This document shows positions 21,691-32,791 of a stretch of DNA of 64,000 bases, piece by piece (position 1 is the first letter of the stretch; each line of letters begins with the position of its first letter). The position numbers and the translations under genes are program-made. The notes beneath the pieces were generated by a model, which saw only the letters and a list, made by a program, of their open reading frames with translations, was not told where the DNA came from and did no database searches. This stretch comes from Phytophthora colocasiae (taxonomy: Eukaryota > Oomycota > Peronosporomycetes > Peronosporales > Peronosporaceae): contig JAGKQI010000070.1 of NCBI GenBank assembly GCA_018806915.1, forward strand, positions 62,001 to 126,000, read 5' to 3'.

Positions 21691-23336
21691 TCATTTAACC
21701 ATCGAGTTCATACCAAAACGTACAAGTTCGTACCAAAATGTACGGATTAGACAAAAAAATTCGAGTTCAGACCAAAAGGGCATCCATACCAAAAACCATA
21801 GTGATTGACATAGTAACTGCGGTGGACGGGAAATACCGCTTTCTGCCAGCGCGTCTTGTCGGACTCCCCCATCATGTTTGCCAAGCAACTTTGCGACGCT
21901 AAACCAGCTGCGCGTCACTGTGGCATTGAATCGATCAGTCCATTCCGAGAGAGGCTTGAAAAAGTGCACCGAATCGTCAAGAAACCACCACATCAGGCAA
22001 AGATGAGCCCAGTTTCTAACAGCGGGAATAACGGGACCAGTATCTTGCACGGCCAAGGGGAGGAACGACGTCGCGCGGCTCTCTTTGCGGCGGTCTGTTC
22101 GAGTTTCCTGCCGTTAATAATCCTTTCAGCTCGGTCATTTTCGACTTAGTTTCGAGCATCAGCGTTTCAAGTTGTCGAAGGCGCTTGAGGACAGGCCCTT
22201 CTTCCACGTTTTTGCTGGCTTCGCACTAGGACACCATGTAGATTAGTCTTATCTGGCGCCAGGCAGTCTGCAAGTTCGCTGTCCTCCGTTTGAACCATGA
22301 GATCCAGTAGATAGCGTCCGTCGATTCTGAAACACTCCAACCGGCCTACCTCTTTATCATTCATAACGACCAGCGACGCGCTGGGTTCGCATACATGAAA
22401 CGGTACTGGGCCCCGCCGCGACGAAAGTATGCGACGTAAAACAACTGTTGTACCAATGCTTCGCCACGTAGCCAGATGTCTTTTGACACTTTCGATTCAA
22501 TGAACTCACAATGCAGTTCAGTAGCGTGATGAAACTCTGCTCTCCCATCTTTTTGCCCAAACCAACCGTCACCTTTTCGCATCCTGTAGCGTCACCATTG
22601 CCCTTGATAGCCTTCCTACTTTTCAGCTCCGGAAAAACGTAGTCATCGTCTCTCCAAGTGTTACCATTTTCCTTCGATGCAAATTCCACCCAATCGCACA
22701 AATGCTTGTAGGCGTTGATCGGGGCTTTGTCCTCTGCGAGATTGTGGAGATTGTTGGAGCGCCCCTCTGCTACCTCTGTCTTGCGGTTGAACAGTGAGTA
22801 TGTACCGAACTCAATCATCTCATCAGAGGCGACGACGCTGGCAGCGAAATATCTCTCCACTTCGGCGTTAGCACTTCGTTGATTCGGCACATACCGTAAA
22901 AGGCAAACGAAGACACAGCCTTAAACCACACGCGGCATTCCTTCTTGAAGCCTCCGACAGCGCACGGTGAATCCAGAAAGGTGTGCAAAACTCCAATCAT
23001 TTGGAGGGAGACTGGAACAGCTCTGGTCGGCACATATTCCGTCGCTTTTCTCTTCTTGAGACCTCGCATAAACTGGCGGACGAACGAATCACGGACTGGA
23101 TTTCCGTATCCACGTTTTCTTCCACTTTCATCCTCCACCACGCACCACTTGTTCACATCCGTCCCATCGCTGTTTCCATGTGCGTTGTAGTAGCTAGCGA
23201 CAGCAGACCGCTTTCTGTAGCGACACAGTAGCGGATGCGGAAATACTCTAAAGGTATGCGACCAACACTGCTGGAAGTTCGTGATGGCGCTCCGTATGAG
23301 GATCTGGATAGCCATTGGCAAGGCAGAACTCTGCAA
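21691..23336 (-). pseudogene. Crypton tyrosine-recombinase pseudogene
   Basis: Cryptons are DNA transposons moved by a tyrosine recombinase. The N-terminal part (23336-22815) has the box I Arg in FYGMCRINEVLTPKWRDI. The middle (22890-22357) continues the catalytic domain, and the box II region HTFRRGGAQYRFMYA near 22415 is split between two frames by a 1-nt slip. The C-terminal part has a charged helix (LKRLRQLETLMLETKSKMTE, 22207-22016) and a GCR1_C-like DNA-binding segment (IPAVRNWAHLCLMWWFLDDS, 22056-21691). Several frameshifts separate these blocks. No terminal repeats are expected in this class. The assignment is by the FRRGGAQYRF signature and the domain order. Confidence 0.8.
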
Positions 23337-23874
23337 ACTTTTTAAAGCTTGATTTGAAAACTGTCTGCGTCGCCTTCTTGATCACACCGTTTGCTGTTCC
23401 TTCGCCAGATCGCGAACACCTGCCATCTCACCGATCTGGAAGTGAACACGCAAGAATCTGCGCCCATATCATACAATCTGGTATCTGGTATGAACGCGTA
23501 CTTGGAGGTATGACGCGAACTTTCTAGTATGACTACACTTTCTAATTCACCAAAGTCACAATAACAAATATTTTCTATCTTATTTTGAAAATGTGTCTGA
23601 CCTTTTCTGAAGCGTGACGGTCGTTCATTGGTCAAATAACACCAAATAACCCTTGGGTGTTGTTTGAGCACGAAGACGTCGCTTCCCACGAACCCCCCTA
23701 CAAACGCCTAATACAGAAATTTGGCTTCCTTGGCGTTTGGCAGGGGTTTGAGTTGCGTCGGGGTTCATTTAGCTTGGGTAATGCGGAGGAAAAAGGAATG
23801 GCTGTGTTGAATCGCGCGTAACTTTTGATATACACGATGAAAGTGAGCGCAATCAAAACCACTGGAATTGTCGT

Positions 23875-24235
23875 GAGGAAGCGTGCAATTAGGTTAGAAT
23901 TTATGAGAATATACTTATTCCAATAAGTATAATTAAAATATAAAAAATAATACTGCAAAATACCGTAAAATGAGAACTGTTATTAAATTTGGCACGAAGC
24001 CAATTATGGAACCTCCTAAAACTGCTTAATCTATTTCTAAAGGATCTGCCAATGCTCAGTGATTGGTAGAAACCCATTTCTTTCTACCAAAATAACAAAA
24101 TGCACACGAACCACCTACCCAATGATGTTGTTCGCCCATGTAGCCATTGGTGTGTACAGCACACCAAGGTCTGAGGTCCATTTCCAGCCTCTAATAGTTA
24201 TCACAACTGTTAGAGTTGCAAGGTGTAGCCACTTG
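23875..24235 (-). repeat. Truncated gypsy LTR
   Basis: Aligns with the copy A/B LTR from about its base 49 to about base 440, starting GAGGAAGCGTGCAATTAGG and ending GTAGCCACTTG, with scattered differences. Both LTR tips are missing. It is in the same orientation as copies A and B. The right break joins directly to Helitron sequence at about 24240, so the junction is an old rearrangement. Confidence 0.9.
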
Positions 24236-24239
24236 ACCT

Positions 24240-24783
24240 TCCACTGGACGAATTGTTCACCTGTCACCACAAGATCCGGAACGGTTCTACTTGCGACTAT
24301 TACATGGTAACATACGTGGACCAACGTCGTTTGAAGACTTAAGGTCTATTGACGGGATTACGTACGGAACCTTTCACAAAACCGCTCTTGTAGCTGGATA
24401 TTTAGACAATGATCCCGAATGGGAGGAGTATCTGGCTGAGGCGGCACATGAGCGCATCCCGTACCAGCTCCGACAGCTTTTCGCTATCATTTTAGTGTGC
24501 TCTCTCCCTAGTAGTCCACTTGGTTTATGGGAACGATTCAAGAGCCAGCTAAGTGAAGATTTTCAGCGAGCGTTTGATGCCGAGATGGACGACCCACGGG
24601 TGGAGTATAGAACTCTGCAAAGTGTCGATAAAATTCTCCGCGCTAATTGTAAAACGTTACCCAAATATGCTCTCCCCCCCACTCGAGAATTACTACCAGG
24701 ACGCGGTTTGTGGCCATCACGAAGAAGATTTGATTGATCAAGTGCGGTCGAGAGATTTTTCGGTAGTAAACTGTATTTCATAA
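24240..24783 (+). pseudogene. Helitron Rep/helicase fragment
   Basis: The open frame carries a hallmark block of Helitron helicases: GRIVHLSPQDPERFYLRLL, followed by GPTSFEDLRSIDG, a DNDPEWEEYL segment and the LRQLFAIILVC segment. In intact proteins this lies between the Rep nuclease and the SF1 helicase core. Only about 160 residues survive; the 5' side is cut at the LTR junction and the 3' side loses frame near 24700. The Helitron tail (CTRR plus hairpin) was not found, so this is an internal piece, not a whole element. Confidence 0.85.
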
Positions 24784-26387
24784 TAACAGGATAATTTGCT
24801 GTTAAAATGTTTACCTATCCCGCTAATTTGCTAAACAATATCAACTAAATAAAAAACCGCCCTAGTGCAGCTATGCATTGGTAGGACCAATCCAATTCCG
24901 ACATTCACTTGTGTCGAGCCTTCATAAGACAGTCAGACGACATAAAAACGGTGGGTTGTGATTCGTCAAAAAGCCAGTATATCTCAGACGGTGAAGGACA
25001 AGCAGATGCAGTGAAAGAAGTTACAAGTAAGTGCGTTTAGTCTTCCTTCCTCTTCTTCCTAGGTCTGTACTCAAATGTGCGTGCGTTTTGGTAGTTTGTG
25101 TGTGCTGCTTGACGAACTAGACGAAGCATTGCTGTGACTTTCGTTCTGCGTGACTGGTTGAGGAGCTGAGCGGCAGGCTGTTGACACCGGTGACGCAGAG
25201 CATTGCAGCCAGCTGCTCAGTCATTGGAGGAAGGTAAAGCGCCGGTCTCTCTCCATTGCAGCTGAAATGTGCTCCATCATCATGGGCATTTCTGAGTACG
25301 TTTGACGTTTCTTTCGTGTCGCCAGGCCATGCCCGAACCACCACAGGTACCAAGCGTGTGGTACATCTGTACTCGGAAACTCAAAGCTTCCTGAAGTGTG
25401 TGCAGTTTGCCATCAGTTGGCCAAAAGTGAATAGTAGTTGTCGGTGAAGAACTGTGAGGACAGACCGCATTTCACGGTCCGATAACACTCTACGCATTGT
25501 ATCCTCGAGCTGCTGTCGCGTTATATCAGTCCCATATATCCCTTTCTTCTTCTAGTAGCTTAGCGAATCGAGCTGCCAAAGACTCAGGTAGAGCACAAAC
25601 GGTAGCCTGAACTTCCTTCTGCAGCCTGAATATCACAACTTAAAGGGGAATACCAGTCGCTGTCATCCATGCCGACTCATCTCTATTCTCAAGACATCTT
25701 TGCAACTCGCTACGCCGGAAAGACTTGATGTTCGTAGTGAGTGCGTAATAGGGAGCTCCGACGAGTGGTATACAAACACAGCTTCAGAATTGGGTGTGTA
25801 AAGGACCTTAAGAAAATTCGTTTTGGCCAATGACAATGAAGTACGACACCGGGCTCAACAAAAGTTGTGGTTAAGAAAATTTGTATTCCCTAAGTATGCG
25901 AATAGTAAAAAACAAGACAAAAGAAAGATAATTGATGGGCAAAAGTAAGATTTACTGTCGGACGCACCATGTACGAAAACGCATGAATCAGAATGGGTAA
26001 AAGTCTCTGCAGCCGATGTAGATTTCAATGCATGCACTTCCAAGTTTTGATATCATTTCTTATTTCTTGAGCTCGGACAGAATGTATTGACAAGCACTAA
26101 CTCTGGGATGTAGTAGTAAGGTTCATACATAATATATCTTATGGTGGCTTCAACATCATGGCTATTGAAGTTGGTACTAGATAATTCGTACCTAATACTG
26201 CTCTAAACTGCTCTAAAAGTTCTAAAGTAAATTTCGGATCTTAGACTTCCGGTAACAAAACTGTTCTAAAACTGCTATATATTACGGTATCGGAAATATA
26301 TTCGGATGATACAGTTAAATCAAGTCACAACGTGAGCCATTCGAAAGTATCACGTCTCCACACCAGTGCATTCCGTTTTCTTCTCGC
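24784..26387. other. No supported gene
   Basis: 1.6 kb with only short unassigned frames (25117-25353 minus, 25256-25447 plus, 25855-26043 minus). AT-rich at both ends. No terminal repeats or RNA genes recognised. Confidence 0.4.
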
Positions 26388-27700
26388 ATGGAGCACAACG
26401 GCTTCTCTTTCTACTGCCAGCGCGAGGTCCTGGAAACCAACACGTCATACTACGTATGTGCACGGTATCGAGCAGGATGTAAGGCGCGCCTTATCGTCCG
26501 AAATGGTCACGTTAAGGCTCGAAATGACCACAGTTGCCAAGATGAAGTCGGACCACGAGCACTTACCGACGTTCGACGCGAGATGAAGACTGCCCTCCAG
26601 GCCGCCAGCTTAGCCAACCTGTCGCTTCCTCCAGGGATGGTGTGGGAGCAAGTAATGTCGTCCATCCGCTCTGCTTATCCGGGTACACCGCTCCATACCA
26701 TCACCAGACAACCCGCCATTGCCATTATCAAGTACACGAGGTCCCAGGTCGCCGGAAACGACGCATTCCGAGCGCTTGAGAGTGTCAATATTTGGAACGT
26801 GGCCGAGAATGACCCCCGCCCATTCCTGCAGTTCAGTGTTGTCCACAAAATTGACTGTGGGCAATACCGGTTTCTGGGCTTCGGTCATTCGGAATTAATC
26901 CGTCTGCTTCGGTACCCAGGAAGTGCCATTTTCATTGACGGTATCTTTAAAATGGTACCTCGATCTTTTAAACAGTGTCTCATCGTGATGGTTCGCGATC
27001 CTGGCGTCGATGTCTACGTGCCTGCCGTGTACTGCTTGATGGACTCCAAACATCAAGACGCATACTGGAGTGCTGTTAACTACGTCATCATACAAACAGG
27101 GAGACTTTAGAGCCGGCTACACTAACTTGTGACTTCGAAAAGGGCTGATTAATGCAGTCACGGAGCAGTTCCCCCTGGTCAAGATAGTGGGGTGCCCATT
27201 CCATTGGAAACCGGCACTCCGACGAAAAAATGGTTGACCAGCGCAATCCGCTGCACCAAATAGCTGCCTCGCTAGCTCCTGATGTGATTGACGCGCTCAC
27301 AGTTATCCTGAGGACGAGATCGCAGATAAGGTAAATACTTTGTATGTTTCTAAATTTAGAAATACGCTTCTTTTTCTTTATTTCCACAGGGTATCAGATT
27401 TGTCCGAAGTATGATCGATGAAACCAGCGCCAAAATGAAATGGGACGCATTCTAGCGCTACTTTCGCACGACATGGATGGAAAGCTACGGATCTTTGGAA
27501 CGTCAACAGCATGATCAAGGTTGGTGTGGACGTTCAACCGCACAAATAACCCCTTGGAGCGCAATAACAGAGTGTTCAGCGAACTTTTCGCGGTAAAGCA
27601 CCCGAGTTTGCTTTCGTTTGTTGAAACTACAAAGGCAGACTCATCGACGACGTTAAGCACAACCGCCGTCAACCTCCACGCCATGCAGCAGCTCTAGAAC
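26388..27700 (+). pseudogene. MULE (Mutator-like) transposase with FLYWCH finger
   Basis: The first 240 codons (26388-27110) are open. They hold an N-terminal FLYWCH zinc finger (FYCQREVLETNTSYYVCARY, then a Cys and HSC ligands) and the start of the MULE catalytic domain (SAIFIDGIFKMVPRSFKQ with the first Asp). After 27110 the frame slips. The second catalytic part reads CDFEKG then LINAVTEQFPLVKIVGC with the CxxH block. A further piece near 27545-27640 reads NNRVFSELFAVKHPSLLSF, the usual C-terminal segment. Stops at 27455 and slips near 27330 and 27500 kill it; one gap near 27330-27390 has GT...AG ends and may be an intron. Terminal inverted repeats were not found. Confidence 0.8.
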
Positions 27701-28027
27701 AACGGATTCCTATCGGCTATACTAGCTTTGAATGATTAGATCAACTAAGTGAGAGATCTAATTGTAGTACCGTATCCGTACTTGTCCTTCATTACATACC
27801 GGTAGAACAGTAGGCAGCTAAGTACTGCACTAAAAACTGCAAACTATTTCTTTATCTTACAATTTTTTAGTGCAATTAGTGCAACAGATTTTAGGTACGG
27901 TACGCGAATGGCAACGCCCAGTGCTCGGAAAATAAAATATAAAATTGTATTGGATTCTGAGTGAAAAATAATCCATCATTGCCGTATCCACGAAAACAAT
28001 AATAAGTAATGCAATTATTATAATAAA

Positions 28028-28087
28028 TTGGTAGGGTCAGAGCGGTGCAGTGCAGTGGTTTGGGATGACCCTACCAATCCACTGCAC
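28028..28087. repeat. Two interlocked inverted repeats (A-B-A'-B')
   Basis: TTGGTAGGGTC (28028-28038) pairs with GACCCTACCAA (28067-28077), and GTGCAGTGG (28050-28058) pairs with CCACTGCAC (28079-28087). The pairs cross rather than nest, the layout of an H-type pseudoknot if transcribed, or of a rearranged transposon tip. It lies at the 3' side of the zinc-finger fragment. Confidence 0.75.
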
Positions 28088-28366
28088 AGGGTTGAAAAGC
28101 TGGTGGCTGTCACCGTGACTTTTGTCCTGGCTTAAATGTACTATCGCAAACAAAAATGAGCCGGCAACGGCAACACAGTCCAGGATGAGATTTGTATACC
28201 CTGTCCCAGGCGCCTGCTTCCGAGTTGTCCCGCATTGCTTGCAGGAGAAGTGACCGTTGCCACAGTCCGTGAAGAAGAAGTTGGATTGCTCGAGAAGTCG
28301 ACATGCCACTTGGAAGAAGAGAAAATGACCGACGTCATAGCACTTTTGAGTAGCTGGTGAGCACAT
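28037..28366 (-). pseudogene. BED-type zinc-finger fragment of a transposase-like protein
   Basis: A 109-codon frame with NFFFTDCGNGHFSCKQCG and, after a basic loop, GTGYTNLILD. This matches the N-terminal BED-like finger (CxxC then a helix normally ending in HL...H) of oomycete hAT and related transposases. The last His ligands are not visible in this frame, and the rest of the protein is absent. The pogo-like element inserted 25 bp upstream. Confidence 0.5.
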
Positions 28367-28390
28367 TTAGTATTGTAAAAAGTCAATATA

Positions 28391-28416
28391 ACGTAGAATA
28401 CCGAATAGTACGCGGT
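28391..28416 (+). repeat. Left TIR of the pogo-like transposon
   Basis: 26 bp, exact reverse complement of 43568-43593. TA duplication immediately outside at 28389-28390. Confidence 0.9.
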
Positions 28417-28661
28417 AAAGAAATACAACGCCCTACGAATTGAACGCGGTCTCCGAGGGCGTTATACAAAGAATAGAACGCGCTCAAATTGAACGCCCTC
28501 TTAATTGAATACTGTAGGCAACAAAGCTGATTTTCTCGGCAGTTTGACAAACGTTGCGGCAGAATTCCAGTTATCTGCAGCTATAGCAAGTTTGACAATG
28601 CTCACCCGTGATCCTCCCCAGACAACGCGGGCAGCATGTTTGTTTTGCTTCATTCGCCAAG

Positions 28662-29109
28662 ATGCCAGCTAGACGAAAGAGTGTGGAGCTCAGCATAAAA
28701 AAACAAGCAATTGACTGGATCGCGACGGAGGGTGGCGGGGTGCTGTCGAGTGGAGCCTCATTTTCGAGGGCGTGGGTGGCGGATTTTGGCCGCAAGCTTC
28801 CGCGACTGGTGGCGTAATCGGGAGGAGATTTGGGATGCGTTCGGGAGCCGCCGGCGTCTTGAGGGTGCTGGGCGGCGTCCTGTCTTGGGAGAGGCAGAGG
28901 ATACTCTCGTCGAGATGATCTACGATCTACGCTTGAACAAGGAGAAGGTGACTCGTGATTGGATCGCTCCCCAAGCTCGCCATCTCTTTCACGAAAGCCG
29001 ACCCGAGGAGGAGGAGGAAGAGCGCCCAATTCGGTTTGCGGCTTCGGATCCTTGGGTCTCTTTGTTTTATGAAGCGAAACGGTCTGAGCCTGCGCCGTCG
29101 CACCAATCT
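28662..29109 (+). pseudogene. pogo-like transposase, N-terminal part
   Basis: Begins at ATG 28662 (MPARRKSVELSIKKQAIDWI), slips frame near 28750, then continues with the CENP-B-type helix-turn-helix region (GWRILAASFRDWWRNREEIW; GAGRRPVLGEAEDTLVEMIY). After another slip near 29020 it ends with LSLRRRTNL, the usual link to the DDE domain. The copia LTR cuts the codon after this. The reading resumes at 43304 with TTLTDDVLV, so the insertion point is unambiguous. Function when intact: DNA binding of the TIRs and cut-and-paste transposition. Confidence 0.75.
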
Positions 29110-29346
29110 TGTGGAGATGACGTGTCGAGCTCCGTCAGCTTCCAGCTCCAGAGTTGAAGAAGCCTGTGCCCAGTCTCAGTTCTCGAGTGACTATCTTACA
29201 TATGACAGTTACGATACTGCGTGTTCTTAACTATAGAGGGGGTTGTCACCTGCGAGGTTTGCCCCTCAATCCCAAAGCTTCTCCGTGGAAAACAAGTGTG
29301 TTTTGGTCTTCTCCGCTACTGCGGTTGCTTGCCTGCTTACTTCACA
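29110..29346 (+). repeat. 5' LTR of the copia element
   Basis: 237 bp, TGTGGAGATGACG...CTTACTTCACA. It lacks 10 bp present in the 3' LTR near 43271-43280. Bounded by AATCT on the left and a primer-binding-like site on the right. Confidence 0.95.
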
Positions 29347-29362
29347 GGTTATTGAGCCCAAC
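29347..29362 (+). other. Probable primer-binding site of the copia element
   Basis: GGTTATTGAGCCCAAC follows the LTR directly. It does not start with TGG, so it does not match a tRNA 3' CCA end. It resembles the complement of the anticodon-arm region of initiator-Met tRNA (GGTTATGGGCCCAGC), the half-tRNA priming known for Drosophila copia. This is by inspection only. Confidence 0.5.
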
Positions 29363-29388
29363 TGCGTTTGGAGCCTTTCGCGACTGCA

Positions 29389-31013
29389 ATGAGTGGATCC
29401 CAACCACAACATCAAGGAACGCCGCCACCTGCGACGGGAGACATGACAACCGATTCGGGTGGAGCGGCACGTGTACAGCAATTAGTCCCTGGAGGTGACA
29501 CTACACGTTTGCTACCTGTAAACACAAGTGTTATGGCTACAATAGCCCAACAATCAGGATCTGGTGGAGGTTTCACCGGAACTTTGCCTGCGTCTATATC
29601 CAGTGGAGATTCTGTTACTGGTGGCATAGGTGGACTACTAGGAGGTTCTTTTGGTGGTCTTTCACGTGGACTTCCCGGTGTACTGGAAGTGTCGGGTACT
29701 GGGCTAGTGTCAAGTAGTGGTCTTGGAAGTGGAAGTGGAATAACTGCCTCTTTCGCTGGTCCTTTTGGCGTGAGTGCTACGGCTACCAGAGGAGCTAGAG
29801 CTGGTTTGTATGGCAGTGCTGGAGTATCTCAAGCTGCAACTGGAGTATCGTTCCCTGGGTTTGGAACATCTCGTGTAGTTCAAACCGGTGCTGGTGTACC
29901 ACAAGCTGGGTCGACTTCATTAAAGCTGGACATTTCGCATAAACCACCAGTGATGAAGCGAAGTTTTGATTTATACAGCGTGCATCTTCGTGCGTTTTTG
30001 ACACGACTTGGCTGCTGGTGTGTAGTGGATGGCTCGTATCGTATAGATGCCCATGGTATTTAGACCTGGCAGATTTGGAGGCTCGAGGTAATGCTGCTCG
30101 CGAAGCCATTTTGCAGGGTGTGCCACCGGCTGATGCAGAAATGATCTGTCAAGAGGGAACTGCAGAAGCTATGTGGAACCGCTTCGTTGACAGACAAACG
30201 AAACGTGAATACTCGAATTATATCTTCACTAGAGACGAGTTCGTGTCCAACCGCTATACTACGGATAAAAACATGGATCAGTGGCTGAGGGAAATGGAGA
30301 GTTTACGACGGCAGCTTCTTCACTACGGCAAGGCGATTTGTGATGAGGACTTCGCGGAGACTTTGCTCGGACATGTGTCGAGAACTCACCGTGATGTTGT
30401 ACGTCAATTTTCCAAGCATTACGTGGTGCGAGACGGTGGTGGAGTACGACCTGTCCCTACGGCTGTGCAGGTTATGAATGCATTGCGTGCTGATTCAGCC
30501 TTAGATGAACGTGTTGCAGTTGAAGCGGGAGCAAATCCTGCTCATGTTTGCTCATGTGGGAAGCAAGCAATAGATGACTCGCAGCAATCGAAGCAGAATT
30601 CTAATCAAAGCAAAGGCAAGCAAAAGAAAGGCAAAGGTCGATACAAGGCTAAGCAAAAGAACGAAGGAGGAAAGAAGCAAGAGACTCGCACTTGTCATGA
30701 ATGTGGCGAAGTGGGACATATTCGCCCTAATTGCCCTCATTTGAAGACTGAATCTTCCTCGCCTCGTCCTGCTACCTCGGAGTTCAAGCGATGGGAAAAC
30801 AAGAAGAGTCGCAATGATGAGAAGCGTGAAGTTAAGAAGACAAGTGGACTAAGTTGTGGTGTTCGTGGTGCTTCTGTTGTTGCGTCTACATCCGTCAAGA
30901 CTCCTTCTGGTACTGAAGTGGAGTGGGTACTTGATTCAGCTAGTGACGTGCATGTGTGCAACCAACGATCTCTGCTGCACAATGTTCGCAAGGACGAAGT
31001 GCATTTCTTTTAG
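29389..31013 (+). pseudogene. gag: copia gag and start of protease
   Basis: Starts at ATG 29389 (MSGSQPQHQGTPPP) with a Gly/Ser/Thr-rich head, then a frame slip near 30040. From about 30060 the capsid part (ADLEARGNAAREAIL; FVDRQTKREYSNYIF) is followed by a Lys-rich stretch and a CCHC knuckle, CHECGEVGHIRPNCPH, near 30690. The protease active site follows as WVLDSASDVHVCN, where copia proteins usually have DSGA. A TAG at 31011 stops the frame inside the protease; the same frame then continues open, so this is a nonsense change. Confidence 0.85.
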
Positions 31014-32230
31014 GGATATGATGGCAATTCTCGAGAGGATGAATACGTTGGTGACATAACACTGAGTGTGACGAACAACAAATCCCCGCATTCTGAAATG
31101 ACCCTTCCGTTTACAAATGTGCTGATCTCCCCCAATGCACCTGACAACCTACTGAGTCAGGACATGTTGGAGAATAATGGATGGACCGTGAAGTATGGTT
31201 TCATCAATACTCAGCGTGTGTGTTGGTTACGAAAGGACTGCACTGAGCTTCTGCTGGTAAAGACTAATCGTCGGTACCGCTTAAAGGCGACTGCAGTGGC
31301 TGTGTATACGGTGCAAAGTGAAGTTCGACAACAGAGTGAAATCCTCCAGCAACCCAGTAACTCGAAGGTGCTGGTGCAACGCAAGAAGAGAGATACAACT
31401 TCATTAGAACGCTGGCATTTGCGTCTTAGTCACTTAAATTCGCCTGCTATTCAGCGAATGGTTCGAGATGAAGTCGCTACTGGTATGGAGGTCGCTAGTA
31501 GTCAAACGGTGGATACTAATTCACCTTGCTGGTCGTGTATAGCTGCAAAGATGATTCGCATGTCCTATAAGAAGACTGTAACTCGCCAAGTGACTCAACC
31601 GTTCCAGAAGTTGATGAGTGACATGGACTATGTGGATGAAATCACTTATGATGGATACAAGCATTTCCAGTTAGTTCAGGACGAAGCCAGTCGCTACTTG
31701 TGGGGGTTTCTACTGTATCGAAAGGAGAATTCATCAGATGCGGTCATGGAGCACTTAAAGTGGGTGCTTGCGCAAGGGAACAACATTGAGGTGTTCAACT
31801 CCGATCAAGGCAAGGAGCTTTTTAACAACAAACTGAAGGTGTTTCTCCGGTCCAATGGTATTGAGTATACGACGACGACTTCGTATAGTCCGGAAGAAAA
31901 CGGCTTAGTCGAGAGAATGAATGGCGTGGTGCTTTCTCGTGTTCGATGTTTGTTGACAGCGGCCAATATGCCGTGGCTACTTTGGGGTGAAGCATTTCAT
32001 TTTGCACTTGAAGTGATGAACATCAGCGGAAACACTGCACTTGGTTAAGAGACCGTACTCTCGTAGGTTTGGAGAACGACCAGACTTGACCTCACTGCGG
32101 ACGTGGGGCTGTATTGTGTTCATCTTCACGCCAAAGGTATTGCGTTCAATCAAACTGGAGAATCCGGGTAAGCCGGGACTGTTTGTAGGGTACGCAAAGC
32201 ATTCTGAGAGCTACAGAGTCTTACACCTGA
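31014..32230 (+). pseudogene. pol: copia protease end and integrase, interrupted by gypsy copy B
   Basis: Continues the gag frame after the TAG. The GAG-pre-integrase zinc region (RWHLRLSHLNSPA, later CWSCIAAK) is followed by the integrase core: first Asp in MSDMDYVDEI, second in FNSDQGKELF, Glu in SPEENGLVERMNG. A frame slip near 32040 is followed by the conserved tail (RPDLTSLRTWGC) and GKPGLFVGYAKHSESYRVL. Here the gypsy LTR begins. The reading resumes at 40538 in the same frame. Confidence 0.85.
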
Positions 32231-32690
32231 TGTAATGGGTCTACCTAGACCTATTAGATGGCGTACACGTGCGCTTACGTGTATGAGGAAGCGTGCAATT
32301 AGAATAGACTTAATTTAAGTATACTTATTTAAATAAGTATAATTAAATCAAATATAACTAAATTAAACTGCAAAATACCGTAAAATGAGAACTGTTATTG
32401 AATTTGGCATAAGCCAATTATGGACCTCCTAAAACTGTTTGTTATCTATTTCTAAAGGGTCTGCCAACGTGTGGTTGGCAGAAACTCTGCTCAGTGATTG
32501 GTAGAAATCCGTTACTTTCTACCAATAATATGCACAAATGCACACGAACCATCCAATAATGTGGTTCGCCCATGTATCCATTGGTGTGTACAGCACACCA
32601 AGGTCTGAGGCCCATTTCCAACCTCTAACAGTTATCCTAACTGTTAGAGTTACAAGTGGTACAACCACTTGTACGTGTAACCCCGTTACA
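32231..32690 (-). repeat. 3' LTR of gypsy copy B
   Basis: 460 bp, no difference seen from 40073-40532. TG...CA ends. Contains strong hairpins, for example CTAACAGTTA (32625-32634) with TAACTGTTAG (32638-32647), and TTGGTGTG (32581-32588) with CACACCAA (32594-32601). Confidence 0.97.
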
Positions 32691-32703
32691 CCATCCCCCC
32701 GTT
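32691..32703 (-). other. Polypurine tract of gypsy copy B
   Basis: On the element strand AACGGGGGGATGG abuts the 3' LTR, the expected place and composition for the plus-strand primer. Confidence 0.7.
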
Positions 32704-32791
32704 AAGATTCGACGTATCGGTCTCGATACGTCAATCAACAGAACTTGACAAGACCGTCAAGTTCCCAAGAGAAATCCGAGTTCATTTCGCA

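Noticed and set aside
23698..23958. Minus-strand hydrophobic frame of 86 codons
   Set aside because: It runs into the AT-rich part of a gypsy LTR fragment; the apparent membrane segment is an AT-composition effect.
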